A stretch of DNA of 64,000 nt from Nakazawaea peltata (lineage: Eukaryota > Ascomycota > Pichiomycetes > Alaninales > Pachysolenaceae). The stretch spans positions 1,987,135 through 2,051,134 of the forward strand of contig BCGQ01000001.1 of NCBI GenBank assembly GCA_001599355.1, written 5' to 3'. Of this stretch, positions 1 through 10,053 are shown piece by piece (within the stretch, counting starts at the first letter, position 1; each line of letters starts with the position of its first letter). The translations under genes and the position numbers were made by a program. A model generated the notes under the pieces. The model did not search any database, was not told the origin of the DNA, and worked only from the letters and a program-made list of their open reading frames with translations.

Positions 1-3000
1 GAGCCGTCTCGAGTGTCATGGATTGTCCTCAATTGACTCTTGCCGTAGTTGGATACTGTCCTCCATCCGATGTCGATGCTTTACTGTTGGTATTTTTGAA
101 TGGAGACACTCGTCAACTGAATATGTTGAATGTCTTAGCTACGTTGATCAAGCTGGAGATCGTCACTCTGAAGAACTCGTCCGAAATCTTGAGATCCAAC
201 TCGGTAGCCACCAGAATGTTGGCCTTGTTCTGTAAAAAAGAGGGTTATTCTTACTTACAAAGGACGTTAAGACCGACTTTGACCAAGATAGCCGAGCTCG
301 GAGACAACTTTGAGGTTGAGAAATTGACTCTGGACAGTCCCGATGCCGAAGCCAACGTCGATAAACTCATGCACTACTTGAACGAGATCATCAACCTGTT
401 ATTTGAATCGATCCACTACATTCCAAACGAATTCAAGTTCTTATGTTCGATTATTTATGAACTGACGGGACGTAAATTCCCCGACGCCAAGATCTATGCC
501 GTTGGTGCCTTCATGTTCTTGAGATTCATAGCTCCAGCCATTGTGAGTCCCGATGCCAATGAGATCATCGAGTTCACTGCCGACCGTAGTTTGAAAAGAT
601 CGTACATCCAGTTGGCCAAGGTGCTCCAATTGATGGCCAACAGCTCGATCACCACGATCAGATGGCCATTGTTGGTGTCTCGAATGAACGAGTTGACCAT
701 CTTGAACGTCCAAATCACCCGGTTCTTACAAGCAGTCTCAAAATACCATCCAAAACACGATTTCATCAGAGCAGAAAACAACTCGTTACCCGTCGATAAC
801 CGCTTTTTCCATCATTTGCTCTACGAAAAGGTACAGGAGATCCGGGCCTCGTTCTTAGCCGACCCGACCCTCTCTCTAAGCCAAAAGAAAGACGTCTGGA
901 CTCGTTTAGACACCCAATTGAAAGACGCAGGTGAAGAATCCTCCTCCTTCGGTTACACCCTCAGCGACTACATCACCGACAAGGAAGAACATGACGCAGC
1001 ATTTTACGAATTTATGACCAGAACTGCGGTCAAAGAAGCCAATTTGAAATTGAAAGATGGGGTACTGCACGAGACCATCTCACCCGATGGAGTGCCTACG
1101 GTTGTTCTTGAGTACTCCAAGTTGGAGAACACCTCCTACGAAGATGCCGAGCTGCTCACGTACCGGTTTTTCCAGGTGTGTTCCAAGATTTGGGACTCCA
1201 AGTTCTACGTCGTTGCCGATTGTACTGGATTCGAAGGATCTCAAGACTTTGGTCAACTGATCTTCCAATTGTTCCTGTCGTATACCCCACCTTCCAAGCT
1301 GCAAAACATAGCCAAGATCTTTTACTACAACATTTCGCAGTCGTTTTTCCCCTCGGTGGTGCAAATTCTTAAAATGCTGCAAGAGAAGGGTTTTGGAGAC
1401 AACATCTACTTTGCCTCGAGTTTCGACCGAGGTGAGTCCGGTGTGTCCATGTCTCTGCAGAGTAATTCGTTGGAGAAGGATTGTAGGGTGACGTTCCATG
1501 AGGTTTCATTGTATGAGCCTTCGCAGAAGAGGTTTGTTCCGGTCACCATTAAGATCGGAGACGAGTTTTTACAGGTTGGGTTCCGTCAAAGTACTCGGTT
1601 CAAGGCTTTCGGGAATATGAAATCTCTCATTTTGACCGATGTTTATGCTATTAAAGATCTTTCTGGTGCCGAAATCTCAAATACCACTGGAGTTCCCGAT
1701 GAGATCTCCATTCACAATTCTCGTACTGGAGCCACTTTGATCTTGACGTCTCCTAAGAAGATCGAGATCATGAGAACTTTGTATTTCTCCAAATCTCGTC
1801 TCAGTGCTACTGTCGAAAGACAACGTATCGAGGAAGACACCGAGGATCGTAAACTCGACAGATGGCTCGGTAGATTGATCAATATCGATTTCGTAGGCTT
1901 ACTCTCCCCAGATCCGGAGATTCGTAGACTGTCGTATGTTCTTTTAGGAGCCATGTCCCGGTCGTTCAGTCTTGATTGTCATGGTCATTTCGAGTCTCTT
2001 GGAGGTGAATCTTTCCCACAAGATTCGGTCACTTTTGTCCTCAGTAATGCTCGTCAATTGGCTGAAAGACACCGTGAATACACTTTCGAGGTGGTCAATG
2101 GTTTCTTCCAACTGTACGTTCATTGTGATCGTGACCAAAGAATCAGTGCTATCATGTATATTGCACCATTTGTACGGTATTTATTCACAGCTATTGAATA
2201 TGAGACCGAATCTCGTCGTGAAGAGAAGATCTCGTCTCTTATTAAACAATTCATCGAGGTCTCGACCCTCGATCGTGAATTCCTCGTCCTGTTCCATGCC
2301 AGAATTTGGAGCCAATTGACTTTGCAAGACAAGATCGCCGATATCCTCGTCCAAGAAGCTGTAGCTGCTTGTATTGATCGTGAAGCTGAAGGTAAAGCTT
2401 GGGATGATATCATCTCTCTTATGACTCTCACACCTACCTTGAAAGTAACGTCGACAGCTGTTCGTAGACTTCGTGAATTGTCCAATATTCCTAAACTGAC
2501 GTCCTCAAACTCGATCGCAACTCATACTTCATGGATCGAGATCACTGTCTTGGTGAAAATGTGTACGGCTTTGTTCTTTGACTCGGTGTTATTCGCCGAG
2601 ATGTTCATGCCCGACATTATCTTCATCGCTACGATGTTCATGGATGTGGGTCCGTACGAATTAAGAACCTCGTTGTATAGGTTGGTGCTCAATGTGTTCC
2701 AATCGGCTCTTCTGAGAGACGATTTGGACGAAGACAAACGTGCCCAGGCCAAACTGATCATCGCAACCTTCAATGAACAACGTATCAAGTTGTTGTTGGG
2801 GTTGAATAAGACAGAGACTCGGTCCGGTTTTGTAGAAACTGATGCCAATATCGTAAACCGTCTTGCTGCTCTTGAAGTGATGTGTGATTCTCTGTTTGAG
2901 TTCATCCATGTCGTTGCTGACCTCGAGATATCCAACGTATGGAGATCCAGATGGCACAGTTTCGCCGTGGATGCCGCTTTCCGTGATGACTCCATGTTAC

Positions 3001-4175
3001 AAGACCGTGCTTTCTTGATCCTTGGGTTCCTCTCTAAACATGGAATCACCGATTCTCTCATCCATAAGATTCTTGAACGGATCCAACGGTTCTTACTCGA
3101 TCTTACCGACCATAAGACCTTCACTACGTTCCTTTGTTCTATCTACGCTTTAAGTCGCTGTGTCCAAGGGATTCCTCCTAGATCACAGTACAGTGAGAAA
3201 TTCTACTGGCTTGCTATTGTATTGAATTACAACGATAATGTATTATTTGCTCATGCTCTGATCCAGCTTTTAGGTAACTCGTTATCGGCTGTTGATAAGA
3301 GGGGAAAGTTCATCAATGGAGAGGTGGTGCCTCGTATTTTCCAAACTAGGGCCATCTTTGCCAATACTATCGATAAGTTTGAACATACCTACAATGTGGA
3401 GGTGACTCCGGTCAATATCGATATAGTGATTATTTCGACTATTATCAGGGATTTGGAATCTCCTTTCACCAAGGCTGCTGCTCTTGAGCTGTTGGTCAAT
3501 TCTTTCGTAGTGAGGGTCAATAATGCCGTCTTGAGGGAGAGACTCACAGGAGAACCTTCCGATAAGCATTGTATCATTTATGCCATCGTTCTCTTTGTGA
3601 TCTCTCGTAATGATGCCGAGTTTTGGCTGTACATTGAGAGGACCGATCTTCCATCTGGTCAACGGGTTCTGTTGACTGACTCTATCTCGATTCATCAACG
3701 TATACTTGACTTTTTACTTACAGAATCCGATCAAGCTGTCTTGGCCTTACTCAAGGTATCCGATTTGATTCGTCCTGGACGTGGTGATGAGAATTCTCAA
3801 CGTCGTTTCTTCACACTTTTCAAATACGTGTCGGAACGTAGTGAGAGAATCAAATGGTTACTCTATGCCGATCTCCAGTCGACTGTTAAGACACTCTCGG
3901 TTTCTGTTAAGAGTTTGGATCTTCTGAAATTGGTGTTCACCATCGCTCGTGATGCCATTGTAGTTCTGGATAAGTTTTCCAAGTTGAATGAGTATCGTGC
4001 TGAATTGACTCAGCTTATTTCTGATCATCACCTTGAAGGTGTTAGAGTGATGCATTTCAATGAAGTGTCAGCTACTAAAGATCAAACCCCACCACTTGAT
4101 ATTAATCAATCTCGTATTCGTGAGGTATCTCACATGATGACACGGATATTATCTTCGGTAGTAACTGAAGAGTAG
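1..4175 (+). CDS. IRA2: Ras GTPase-activating protein IRA2/neurofibromin type, 3' part
   Basis: The frame is open from the left edge (first full codon at 3), so this is the C-terminal part of a very large protein; the first ATG at 18 is internal. It stimulates GTP hydrolysis on Ras and lowers cAMP/PKA signalling. Counting from 18, residues 1-330 hold the RasGAP core with the FLRFIAPAI motif near residue 167. A Sec14/CRAL-TRIO-PH-like segment follows (about 340-560, with VVADCTGFEG). About 800 residues of helical repeats complete the neurofibromin layout. It is followed tail to tail by REX4, the same order and orientation as S. cerevisiae IRA2 (YOL081W) and REX4. IRA1 and IRA2 are duplicates in S. 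cerevisiae; synteny favours the name IRA2. Confidence 0.93.
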   Translation, partial: AVSSVMDCPQLTLAVVGYCPPSDVDALLLVFLNGDTRQLNMLNVLATLIKLEIVTLKNSSEILRSNSVATRMLALFCKKEGYSYLQRTLRPTLTKIAELGDNFEVEKLTLDSPDAEANVDKLMHYLNEIINLLFESIHYIPNEFKFLCSIIYELTGRKFPDAKIYAVGAFMFLRFIAPAIVSPDANEIIEFTADRSLKRSYIQLAKVLQLMANSSITTIRWPLLVSRMNELTILNVQITRFLQAVSKYHPKHDFIRAENNSLPVDNRFFHHLLYEKVQEIRASFLADPTLSLSQKKDVWTRLDTQLKDAGEESSSFGYTLSDYITDKEEHDAAFYEFMTRTAVKEANLKLKDGVLHETISPDGVPTVVLEYSKLENTSYEDAELLTYRFFQVCSKIWDSKFYVVADCTGFEGSQDFGQLIFQLFLSYTPPSKLQNIAKIFYYNISQSFFPSVVQILKMLQEKGFGDNIYFASSFDRGESGVSMSLQSNSLEKDCRVTFHEVSLYEPSQKRFVPVTIKIGDEFLQVGFRQSTRFKAFGNMKSLILTDVYAIKDLSGAEISNTTGVPDEISIHNSRTGATLILTSPKKIEIMRTLYFSKSRLSATVERQRIEEDTEDRKLDRWLGRLINIDFVGLLSPDPEIRRLSYVLLGAMSRSFSLDCHGHFESLGGESFPQDSVTFVLSNARQLAERHREYTFEVVNGFFQLYVHCDRDQRISAIMYIAPFVRYLFTAIEYETESRREEKISSLIKQFIEVSTLDREFLVLFHARIWSQLTLQDKIADILVQEAVAACIDREAEGKAWDDIISLMTLTPTLKVTSTAVRRLRELSNIPKLTSSNSIATHTSWIEITVLVKMCTALFFDSVLFAEMFMPDIIFIATMFMDVGPYELRTSLYRLVLNVFQSALLRDDLDEDKRAQAKLIIATFNEQRIKLLLGLNKTETRSGFVETDANIVNRLAALEVMCDSLFEFIHVVADLEISNVWRSRWHSFAVDAAFRDDSMLQDRAFLILGFLSKHGITDSLIHKILERIQRFLLDLTDHKTFTTFLCSIYALSRCVQGIPPRSQYSEKFYWLAIVLNYNDNVLFAHALIQLLGNSLSAVDKRGKFINGEVVPRIFQTRAIFANTIDKFEHTYNVEVTPVNIDIVIISTIIRDLESPFTKAAALELLVNSFVVRVNNAVLRERLTGEPSDKHCIIYAIVLFVISRNDAEFWLYIERTDLPSGQRVLLTDSISIHQRILDFLLTESDQAVLALLKVSDLIRPGRGDENSQRRFFTLFKYVSERSERIKWLLYADLQSTVKTLSVSVKSLDLLKLVFTIARDAIVVLDKFSKLNEYRAELTQLISDHHLEGVRVMHFNEVSATKDQTPPLDINQSRIREVSHMMTRILSSVVTEE

Positions 4176-4866
4176 GATATAATTGTAATAATGCATTTTA
4201 TGTTGTGTAGTCAGTATCACACTATCGCCACTACCTATACCTCTATACCCTATCTATCACACTATCCCTCACCCGTACCTTTACCTCTATACCCTATCTA
4301 TACCCTACCTATACCTTTATCTACACTATCACTATCCCATACCTATCACTACCCACATGACCTTGCATCATCTGCACCAACTTCTCTTCCCTCAATACCT
4401 GCATCATCTTCACTACCCCTCATCGTTATTGAAAAGGGGTAAATGAAAATGAAATTAAATGAAAAAAAGGGGTAAAGAGGGGTAAGAAACATTTGTGTTT
4501 TGATATTTATGTGACTGCTATTGCATGTGACTGCTATTGCATGTGATTCAGTACTGCATGACATTCACTATGCAAGTCTTTCCCAACCCTCTAAGTAATC
4601 ACATTTACCCCTCCTTTACCCCTTTACCCTTTACCCGTTACCCCTTTACATTTTACCCCTTCACCCTTCGCCCTTTACCCTTTACATCATTTCCATTATT
4701 TAAACTCCCCTCTTCATTCACCTTACCGAATAACTCCTATCCTACAATTCCCTTCTATAGTCTTCGTATGCTTCTATTGTTATACAATTATGCTACATGA
4801 TCATATACTACCTATCTGGATGTGTACACCTATTTGGATGTTTCTATTTGGATGTTCTATTGATGC
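4176..4866. other. Intergenic, pyrimidine-rich, with small tandem repeats
   Basis: This region lies between the convergent 3' ends of IRA2 and REX4. It is strongly strand-biased, with many CTA-CCC and TTA-CCC runs on the + strand (about 4225-4340 and 4600-4690). It also carries a 16-bp direct repeat, ATGTGACTGCTATTGC, at 4509-4524 and 4525-4540 with a partial third copy to 4546. No ORF here has recognisable protein features. The CCCTA-like runs are irregular, so I do not call them telomeric. Confidence 0.6.
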
Positions 4867-5721
4867 TCACCTACCCTTCCTCTGCAAATTCTCAAACTCC
4901 CTCTTTTGCATCCTATACAAAAGCATTGTAGCACGAGCATCTTCAACCGAAGAATGCTCTCCACTTTGAATCTCAATATTTAAAAAATGCTTCGTCAACC
5001 TCTTTAATCCCGGAGTCTTGCCCTTTGCAATTTGACGGAATGGTTGATGCTTCGATGTATCTCTAATAAGCGATACTGGATGTGAGAGCATGAGTGCACT
5101 GAGATCATGATGAATAGCATGACCTACAAGTACACGACCTTCAAATAAATCAGCACACAGTTTCTGAGCTTTCTCAAAACTGATAGCGTTCTTCATATGT
5201 TTAGGTAAGATACCACTGACCCAAGTTCTCCAATCGGTGACTTTCTCTCTGGGTTTTACATATTCATCTAAAATCACATGTCCATAAAAATTCACTACCG
5301 AAACTCTTGCTAATGCAGATTCTGTTCCATCTGTCCCAACCCCAACAAATTCACAATCCATAGCCAAGAATTTACCCGGGCCCGCTTTCTTTCCTTGAAG
5401 TTGTACAGGCAGAGATGAGGCAAATTCGAGGTTCGTTAATTGGTTGAAATCAATGCTATCTTTCAGAAGAATTGGAGCAATATGCGACGCAGACATTGGA
5501 GTTGGTTCAACCTCGTTTCCTGCCCCATTAGATCCTGGGTTTGCGGCCTTTTTAGCTGCTTCATTGAAGATCCGAAGAGTCGCAATTTGTTTCTGCTGTA
5601 CCTGCTTCTTACCTTTTTTAATGTATGGTTTCTGAACTGATTTCGGTTCTTTTTTACTCACCGAAACGGGAGTCTTCTTTTGTAACTTCAGCCAATTAGA
5701 TGACAACGGCACAGCTCCCAT
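4867..5721 (-). CDS. REX4: RNA exonuclease REX4 (DEDDh 3'-5' exonuclease)
   Basis: A 284-residue nuclear exonuclease implicated in pre-rRNA processing (ITS1). The basic N-terminus (about 1-110, many Lys) is a likely nucleolar targeting region. The DEDDh fold follows: MDCEFVGVG (exo I Asp and Glu, near residue 122), GHAIHHDL (exo II Asp), and [14 protein letters not shown] (exo III His and Asp). Length agrees with the family (about 280-290). The ATG at 5721 is the first in the frame. Its promoter (5722-5889) carries a PAC-like GAGATGAG and an RRPE-like GAAAAATTTTT, both typical of ribosome-biogenesis genes. It sits between IRA2 and AVO1 as in S. cerevisiae. Confidence 0.93.
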   Translation of the reverse strand: MGAVPLSSNWLKLQKKTPVSVSKKEPKSVQKPYIKKGKKQVQQKQIATLRIFNEAAKKAANPGSNGAGNEVEPTPMSASHIAPILLKDSIDFNQLTNLEFASSLPVQLQGKKAGPGKFLAMDCEFVGVGTDGTESALARVSVVNFYGHVILDEYVKPREKVTDWRTWVSGILPKHMKNAISFEKAQKLCADLFEGRVLVGHAIHHDLSALMLSHPVSLIRDTSKHQPFRQIAKGKTPGLKRLTKHFLNIEIQSGEHSSVEDARATMLLYRMQKREFENLQRKGR

Positions 5722-5762
5722 AGTGTATTCTTTCTTCTATCTAAGCTTCCCCTGTCTACTCT

Positions 5763-5793
5763 CTCATCTCTTCTCTTAAGAAGAAAAATTTTT
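5763..5793 (-). promoter_or_regulatory. PAC/RRPE-like promoter module of REX4
   Basis: Upstream of the REX4 ATG (5721), CTCATCTC at 5763-5770 reads GAGATGAG on the coding strand, one base from the PAC consensus GCGATGAG. GAAAAATTTTT at 5783-5793 matches RRPE. The pair is the known signature of fungal ribosome-biogenesis promoters. The + strand 13-mer CATCTCTTCTCTT (5765-5777) recurs exactly upstream of BRX1. Confidence 0.55.
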
Positions 5794-5889
5794 ATAGAGA
5801 AAACTCTGCATCGGAGGATCGATGCAGAGCAATTTACGATATCGTATATTAGCAGTTTACGATTTTCTGAGAGTCATGGTGTCTTGATG

Positions 5890-8196
5890 TTACTTCCTAT
5901 ATACATTAATCAATGACATGATCAGTTTGATGATCTCCTGACATTGAAGCAGATCAAGCAGTTCGAGATCATATCGTTTAGGTCCATTAGCCTTCATAAC
6001 AACAATCTTCAAATTCATAGGATATTTCCTCGATTGTTTGCATTTAATAATTTGTGATACATGGAACGAAGTGGTCTTTTGGTGGTTAGCATCCACCAAG
6101 TATTTATAGGCAACATTATCATGATCAAACGTAGCTTCTGGGGCGATGTAGATGTATTCTCCATCGATAGAAAGAGATCTTTCCTGTCGATTTTTCAATG
6201 ATAATTGATGATGCCTCCATACGGTCCATTTGAGGAATGAAGACGTAGTCAATTCATTCATAGGCCCATCGGAAGGTAATTGAACCTTCAGTGGTTGAAC
6301 TAATTTATTAACCGAGGTAGTTGATGATGGTTTTTGTTTGTATGACATTTTTTTCTTCACCACCTTAGAAGGTAGTTTCTCCTGTTGAGTATCCTCGGCA
6401 ATTTGGGTGCGCAATAACGTAGAGCCCTTGTTAGGAAGGGTGATTCCACCCCCAATATAGGCCGGATCCTCATGGCCGATGATATCGTTGGTTGGCATTG
6501 AGTTTTCAATCGCATCAAGCGTAAGCGATGGGAGTCTACTACTATTACTGTCGTCATCGTTTTTGTTCCGAATAAATGGAAGAGGATAATTGATCTGATT
6601 CTCCTCGAATTCTTTAGCTGACACCTTTTGTAAGGCGATTTCTTGTACTCCAAAGCTCATTATAGGTTTATTTCTATCCAATGGGCCGAAATCGTCATCG
6701 ATCTCACCATCATCTTCAGAAATTCTTAAACACCAATGGTTAGGATTCTCGTATTCTTTGTCATTGAGGATCATTTTACCTTCTTCCATAAGAACTAGCA
6801 ATATATAACCGATCAAATCCTTGGTGAGAGTATTTCTAACTATTTCAAATACTCTTGAAGAAGGATTCGGGTCTTGTGAATCGAAGTTGTAGAATACTTT
6901 TACTTTCAGAGCATTCTTTCTGTCCTCCAATACTCCAATATGTTTGTAAAAATCCAAACTGAAGGCAGGCTCATCTGATCCCTTGGATTTTTTGATCAGT
7001 TGAGTCAAATTGGACTTCAAATTAGGTTTACTTAAAGTTGTTTGACGTTTGAGAAGTGAGTCGGTAGATTTCTGTCTCAGTAATTGCAATAAATTGGTTT
7101 GTGATTTGGAAGTCTCTTGTCGTGTAACTGAACCAGCTGTTTGTATACGAGATTTTGATCTATTTGCATCTACCGTTTGACTTCTATGACGAGAAATCGA
7201 ATCTGGCTTTTTAGGTGTCGCAACATCTTGACTTCTTCTTCTGTTCAATTCGGAAATAGTACTCTTTCGAGATAATGAAGGTGTGAAACTATCAAGGAAC
7301 GAATCATCAGTGGCTAAGAACAGATCCGAATCTGTAAGATCCGAATCTGACAAAAAATGCGAGTCATCCTCCATATCGAAATCATCGTTCAATACTGCTC
7401 TTTCTATAGCATCGTCGTCATCTCCTTCATCATACAGGACCAGCTCATGATCTATCATAGTCAAGTCATCATGTCTCCCATTGTTTTTGTAAGCAGCAGA
7501 AGACGAACCAGCCGTCAACTGTGATTCTTTGGTCTTCTCTCGCACAAGTTTGTCCTCTGAACTACCCTGGTCGAAAGTTGGGGTCTCAAGTGATCCAATT
7601 GACCCATCTTGAGAGTCATAACTTTTACTGAGATCTTCTCTATATCCAAGATTCTGATTTACAGTCTCATCATCCGAATTATCACTATCATAAGCCTTAT
7701 TATCACCGGCTCCCGGCTTGAAGATCTTAGTGAAATTCGTCTTAAGAATATTACCTGAAGTTTTCCTCTCTTTGTGGGCCTGTGAGTTCAGTTGTGAATG
7801 TGGCTTGGTGAGGATAGATGAACGTGAGTCTAAAGTCCTGATATTATCCATATTCAAAGTACTATGGCTCATCAGCCCTTCTTGAAGAGTCTCTTTAAAA
7901 GTAGAAGACACGGGTTCTTCATATATGGGACCATTTTCGGGCATTTTTTGGGTTCTGGAATCAGTAGAACCTCTATTATGACTCTCTTGCAGTTCATTGA
8001 GTTGTTTGAACTTGAAATTGAACGATATCGGAGGTGAATGTTGACCTTTCTCCAAGCTCGGAAACGTCTCTCCGTAGGTCACAGGATTACCAGAGCGGTA
8101 TATCTTGATCAGATGACGCTCATCGATATTGTTGGTCAAGTATGACTCTCGTAGCTTGTTGACGAGGTGTTCTACACTCTGGTATGGAGTCGCCAT
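5890..8196 (-). CDS. AVO1: TORC2 subunit AVO1 (SIN1 family)
   Basis: A 768-residue protein of the TOR complex 2 at the plasma membrane, the SIN1 homologue that recruits substrates (Ypk kinases) and binds lipid. The N-terminus (TPYQSVEHLVNKLRESYL) resembles other SIN1 proteins. A long Ser/Asp-rich disordered stretch fills roughly 90-400, the CRIM/Ras-binding-like region lies about 415-540, and a C-terminal PH domain (about 650-760) starts at FLKWTVWRHHQLSLK. It is shorter than S. cerevisiae Avo1 (about 1,180), mainly in the disordered part. It lies between REX4 and ATP19 as in S. cerevisiae but in inverted orientation. The divergent promoter 8197-8482 is shared with ATP19. Confidence 0.9.
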   Translation of the reverse strand: MATPYQSVEHLVNKLRESYLTNNIDERHLIKIYRSGNPVTYGETFPSLEKGQHSPPISFNFKFKQLNELQESHNRGSTDSRTQKMPENGPIYEEPVSSTFKETLQEGLMSHSTLNMDNIRTLDSRSSILTKPHSQLNSQAHKERKTSGNILKTNFTKIFKPGAGDNKAYDSDNSDDETVNQNLGYREDLSKSYDSQDGSIGSLETPTFDQGSSEDKLVREKTKESQLTAGSSSAAYKNNGRHDDLTMIDHELVLYDEGDDDDAIERAVLNDDFDMEDDSHFLSDSDLTDSDLFLATDDSFLDSFTPSLSRKSTISELNRRRSQDVATPKKPDSISRHRSQTVDANRSKSRIQTAGSVTRQETSKSQTNLLQLLRQKSTDSLLKRQTTLSKPNLKSNLTQLIKKSKGSDEPAFSLDFYKHIGVLEDRKNALKVKVFYNFDSQDPNPSSRVFEIVRNTLTKDLIGYILLVLMEEGKMILNDKEYENPNHWCLRISEDDGEIDDDFGPLDRNKPIMSFGVQEIALQKVSAKEFEENQINYPLPFIRNKNDDDSNSSRLPSLTLDAIENSMPTNDIIGHEDPAYIGGGITLPNKGSTLLRTQIAEDTQQEKLPSKVVKKKMSYKQKPSSTTSVNKLVQPLKVQLPSDGPMNELTTSSFLKWTVWRHHQLSLKNRQERSLSIDGEYIYIAPEATFDHDNVAYKYLVDANHQKTTSFHVSQIIKCKQSRKYPMNLKIVVMKANGPKRYDLELLDLLQCQEIIKLIMSLINVYRK

Positions 8197-8482
8197 GTCG
8201 ATGAGGTGTTCAATGGTATCAATTCAGACAGTGGATGAATAAGATGATCTGTATAGAAGGTGGATTGGGGGCTGTTTAAAAGAGATCTGTTTACGGAATG
8301 TCAGGGGCTGTATAATGATTTTCCCAATCAGGTATTTCAAGGGCTCTCCAGTCCCACCCAATCGATTCGCTCCATTTTCCAAAAAAATTTTCGCTCCTCA
8401 AAAAAGGGGTCAAAAAATAGACGGCGGTTGCTTGAAAAGGAGTAGTTGAAATAATCAGACGTGAATTATTTAGAGATATAAA

Positions 8483-8743
8483 ATGGGTGCTGCTTATCAA
8501 ATTTTGGGAAAAGCTGTTCAGCCACATCAGGTAAGTAATTGTGAAGTTTGAATGGTGGTTTTTTGACCTAGAGACTAACAACGTTAACAGTTGGCTTTAG
8601 GTACTATCGGAGCTGTTGTTCTCCTTGTTCTTCCAAAGCCATGGGGTGCCAGTGTCAAGCCTACTCCATCCATCAATGCCTCTTCTCCGGAAGAAGAGAA
8701 GTTCATTGCTGAGTACTTGGCCAAGAAGGAGGAGAAGCACTAA
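8483..8743 (+). CDS. ATP19: ATP synthase subunit k, spliced
   Basis: A 67-residue inner-membrane subunit of the mitochondrial F1Fo-ATP synthase, associated with dimers. Exon 1 is 8483-8530 (MGAAYQILGKAVQPHQ) and exon 2 is 8591-8743 (LALGTIGAVVLLVLPKP and onward, one membrane span, then a charged tail ending EEKFIAEYLAKKEEKH). The 60-bp intron 8531-8590 has GTAAGT at its 5' end, branch point GACTAAC (8573-8579) and an AACAG acceptor. The N-terminus MGAAY and the EEKFI tail match yeast Atp19 (68 residues). It is too short and split to appear as a single long ORF. It neighbours BRX1 as in S. cerevisiae. Confidence 0.95.
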
Positions 8744-8928
8744 GTTTGATACGAATGGGAGTGAAGCTGATTGATCTGAAACATTTTGAACTATACTTAG
8801 AGATGATTTACACCTTGAAGGCCATATCAATGTAACACATTTCATCAAAAGACCTCCCCCTACAAGAAAATATTCTAGACTTTTCATTTACTATAATATA
8901 TGTTAACCTAAAGATACCACATTGTACT

Positions 8929-9807
8929 TTAATCCTTAAACAAGACAGCATTATCCAATGGGTCCAGTTTGATGACCAGCTCTCTCTTTCTGATTTTTCT
9001 TTCCAGAGCTTGTTCACCTCTCTTTCTAGCCTCATCGGCCAGTTGTTGCTTAATTTGAGCTCTGACAAAGTTTGGAGAGACATATTCCTTATTTTCGTAG
9101 ATTTTTGGCCCTCCAAAAGATCCTTCCAAAATGGTAATCAAAGTCAAGACGAATCTTGGACCGATTTCAACAAGGGTCATTTCCTTTAATTGTTCTTCAG
9201 ACTTGATCAGAGACTCATCTTCCTTCAATTCAACAGACTCGTTGATTTGATAGTTTCTACACCAAATCTTACCATCCAACATCGAGAAAGTCATGACATG
9301 ATCGATGAAAGGCTTGGATTTTCTGGCTTGTGGAGGTACTCCGAAAGTGTGGATGAACATCTCCTTGAGTAACAGTAATTGTGGTTCCAGATCAAACAGT
9401 TTGTCGAAACTTAAAATAGGTCTGGATCCCTTCAAACAGTTTCCGGTGAAGTTCAACTCATCCAAAGTGTGTAAATTTTGTACATGGAACTTCAAAGTAG
9501 GTCCATTAGGAGGCTTCGATAACCACATGTATAAATCAGTATGCTTTCTGGACTCGAAAAATAAGATATTGTTACAGTTGTACAACTCGGCGATCTCATT
9601 CAACTCATATAAGTTCTTCTTGGTGTCCAACTTTGGCTCCTTTCTCGAATGTGGTAATAACGAATGCAAATCATTTATGAAGTGACGATGTCTATATGTG
9701 ATACCTCTCGATGAGATGATCAATGCTCTCTGTCTATTTATGTGCTTCTCCTTTTGAGAATCTTTTTCGCCGCCCTTTCCTGACAACAGTTTATAGATGG
9801 CAGACAT
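8929..9807 (-). CDS. BRX1: Ribosome biogenesis protein BRX1 (Brix domain)
   Basis: A 292-residue nucleolar factor for 60S assembly that acts in early pre-60S particles. A single Brix domain fills residues about 30-250, with strongly conserved stretches (ISSRGITYRHRHFINDL, LLPHSRKEPKLDTKK, WLSKPPNGPTLKFHVQN, LTFTG-like ELNFTGNCLKGSRP, EIGPRFVLTLITILEGSFGG). Length equals S. cerevisiae Brx1 (291). ATG at 9807 is the first in frame. The promoter has the same CATCTCTTCTCTT plus A/T-palindrome module as REX4. Divergent from SPP381, convergent with ATP19. Confidence 0.96.
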   Translation of the reverse strand: MSAIYKLLSGKGGEKDSQKEKHINRQRALIISSRGITYRHRHFINDLHSLLPHSRKEPKLDTKKNLYELNEIAELYNCNNILFFESRKHTDLYMWLSKPPNGPTLKFHVQNLHTLDELNFTGNCLKGSRPILSFDKLFDLEPQLLLLKEMFIHTFGVPPQARKSKPFIDHVMTFSMLDGKIWCRNYQINESVELKEDESLIKSEEQLKEMTLVEIGPRFVLTLITILEGSFGGPKIYENKEYVSPNFVRAQIKQQLADEARKRGEQALERKIRKRELVIKLDPLDNAVLFKD

Positions 9808-9874
9808 GGTTTAAAATACTTTGAATGGGGATGGAATAGATCTTATTCGATGTCTTAAACTCACCTCTTCTCTT

Positions 9875-9905
9875 CATCTCTTCTCTTTTCTGCAAGAAAA
9901 TTTTT
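9875..9905 (-). promoter_or_regulatory. RRPE-like module of BRX1, shared with REX4
   Basis: CATCTCTTCTCTT at 9875-9887 is identical to the 13-mer upstream of REX4. It is followed at 9896-9905 by GAAAATTTTT (RRPE-like), in the same order and with similar spacing. It lies 70-100 bp upstream of the BRX1 ATG. A second AAAATTTTTCTC lies at about 9919-9930. The module is consistent with co-regulation of ribosome-biogenesis genes. Confidence 0.5.
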
Positions 9906-10053
9906 AATATGAAAAATAAAATTTTTCTCTATAAAATTTGTAATTTGCTGATGGTTTAAGGTGAGAAGCGATGGGAGTAAGGGGAAAAAGTTAGGTGGGA
10001 GTAAAGTGAGGGAAGGGAAGGTTGAAGAAGAGGGAGGGTGAAGAGTAAAGAAG

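Noticed and set aside
1080-3698. Several 60-200 codon antisense ORFs under IRA2
   Set aside because: They are shadows of a long conserved coding frame and have no family features.
4225-4690. Telomere-like CCCTA/TTACCC runs
   Set aside because: The units are irregular, internal to the chromosome, and lie between convergent genes; they look like simple pyrimidine-rich sequence.
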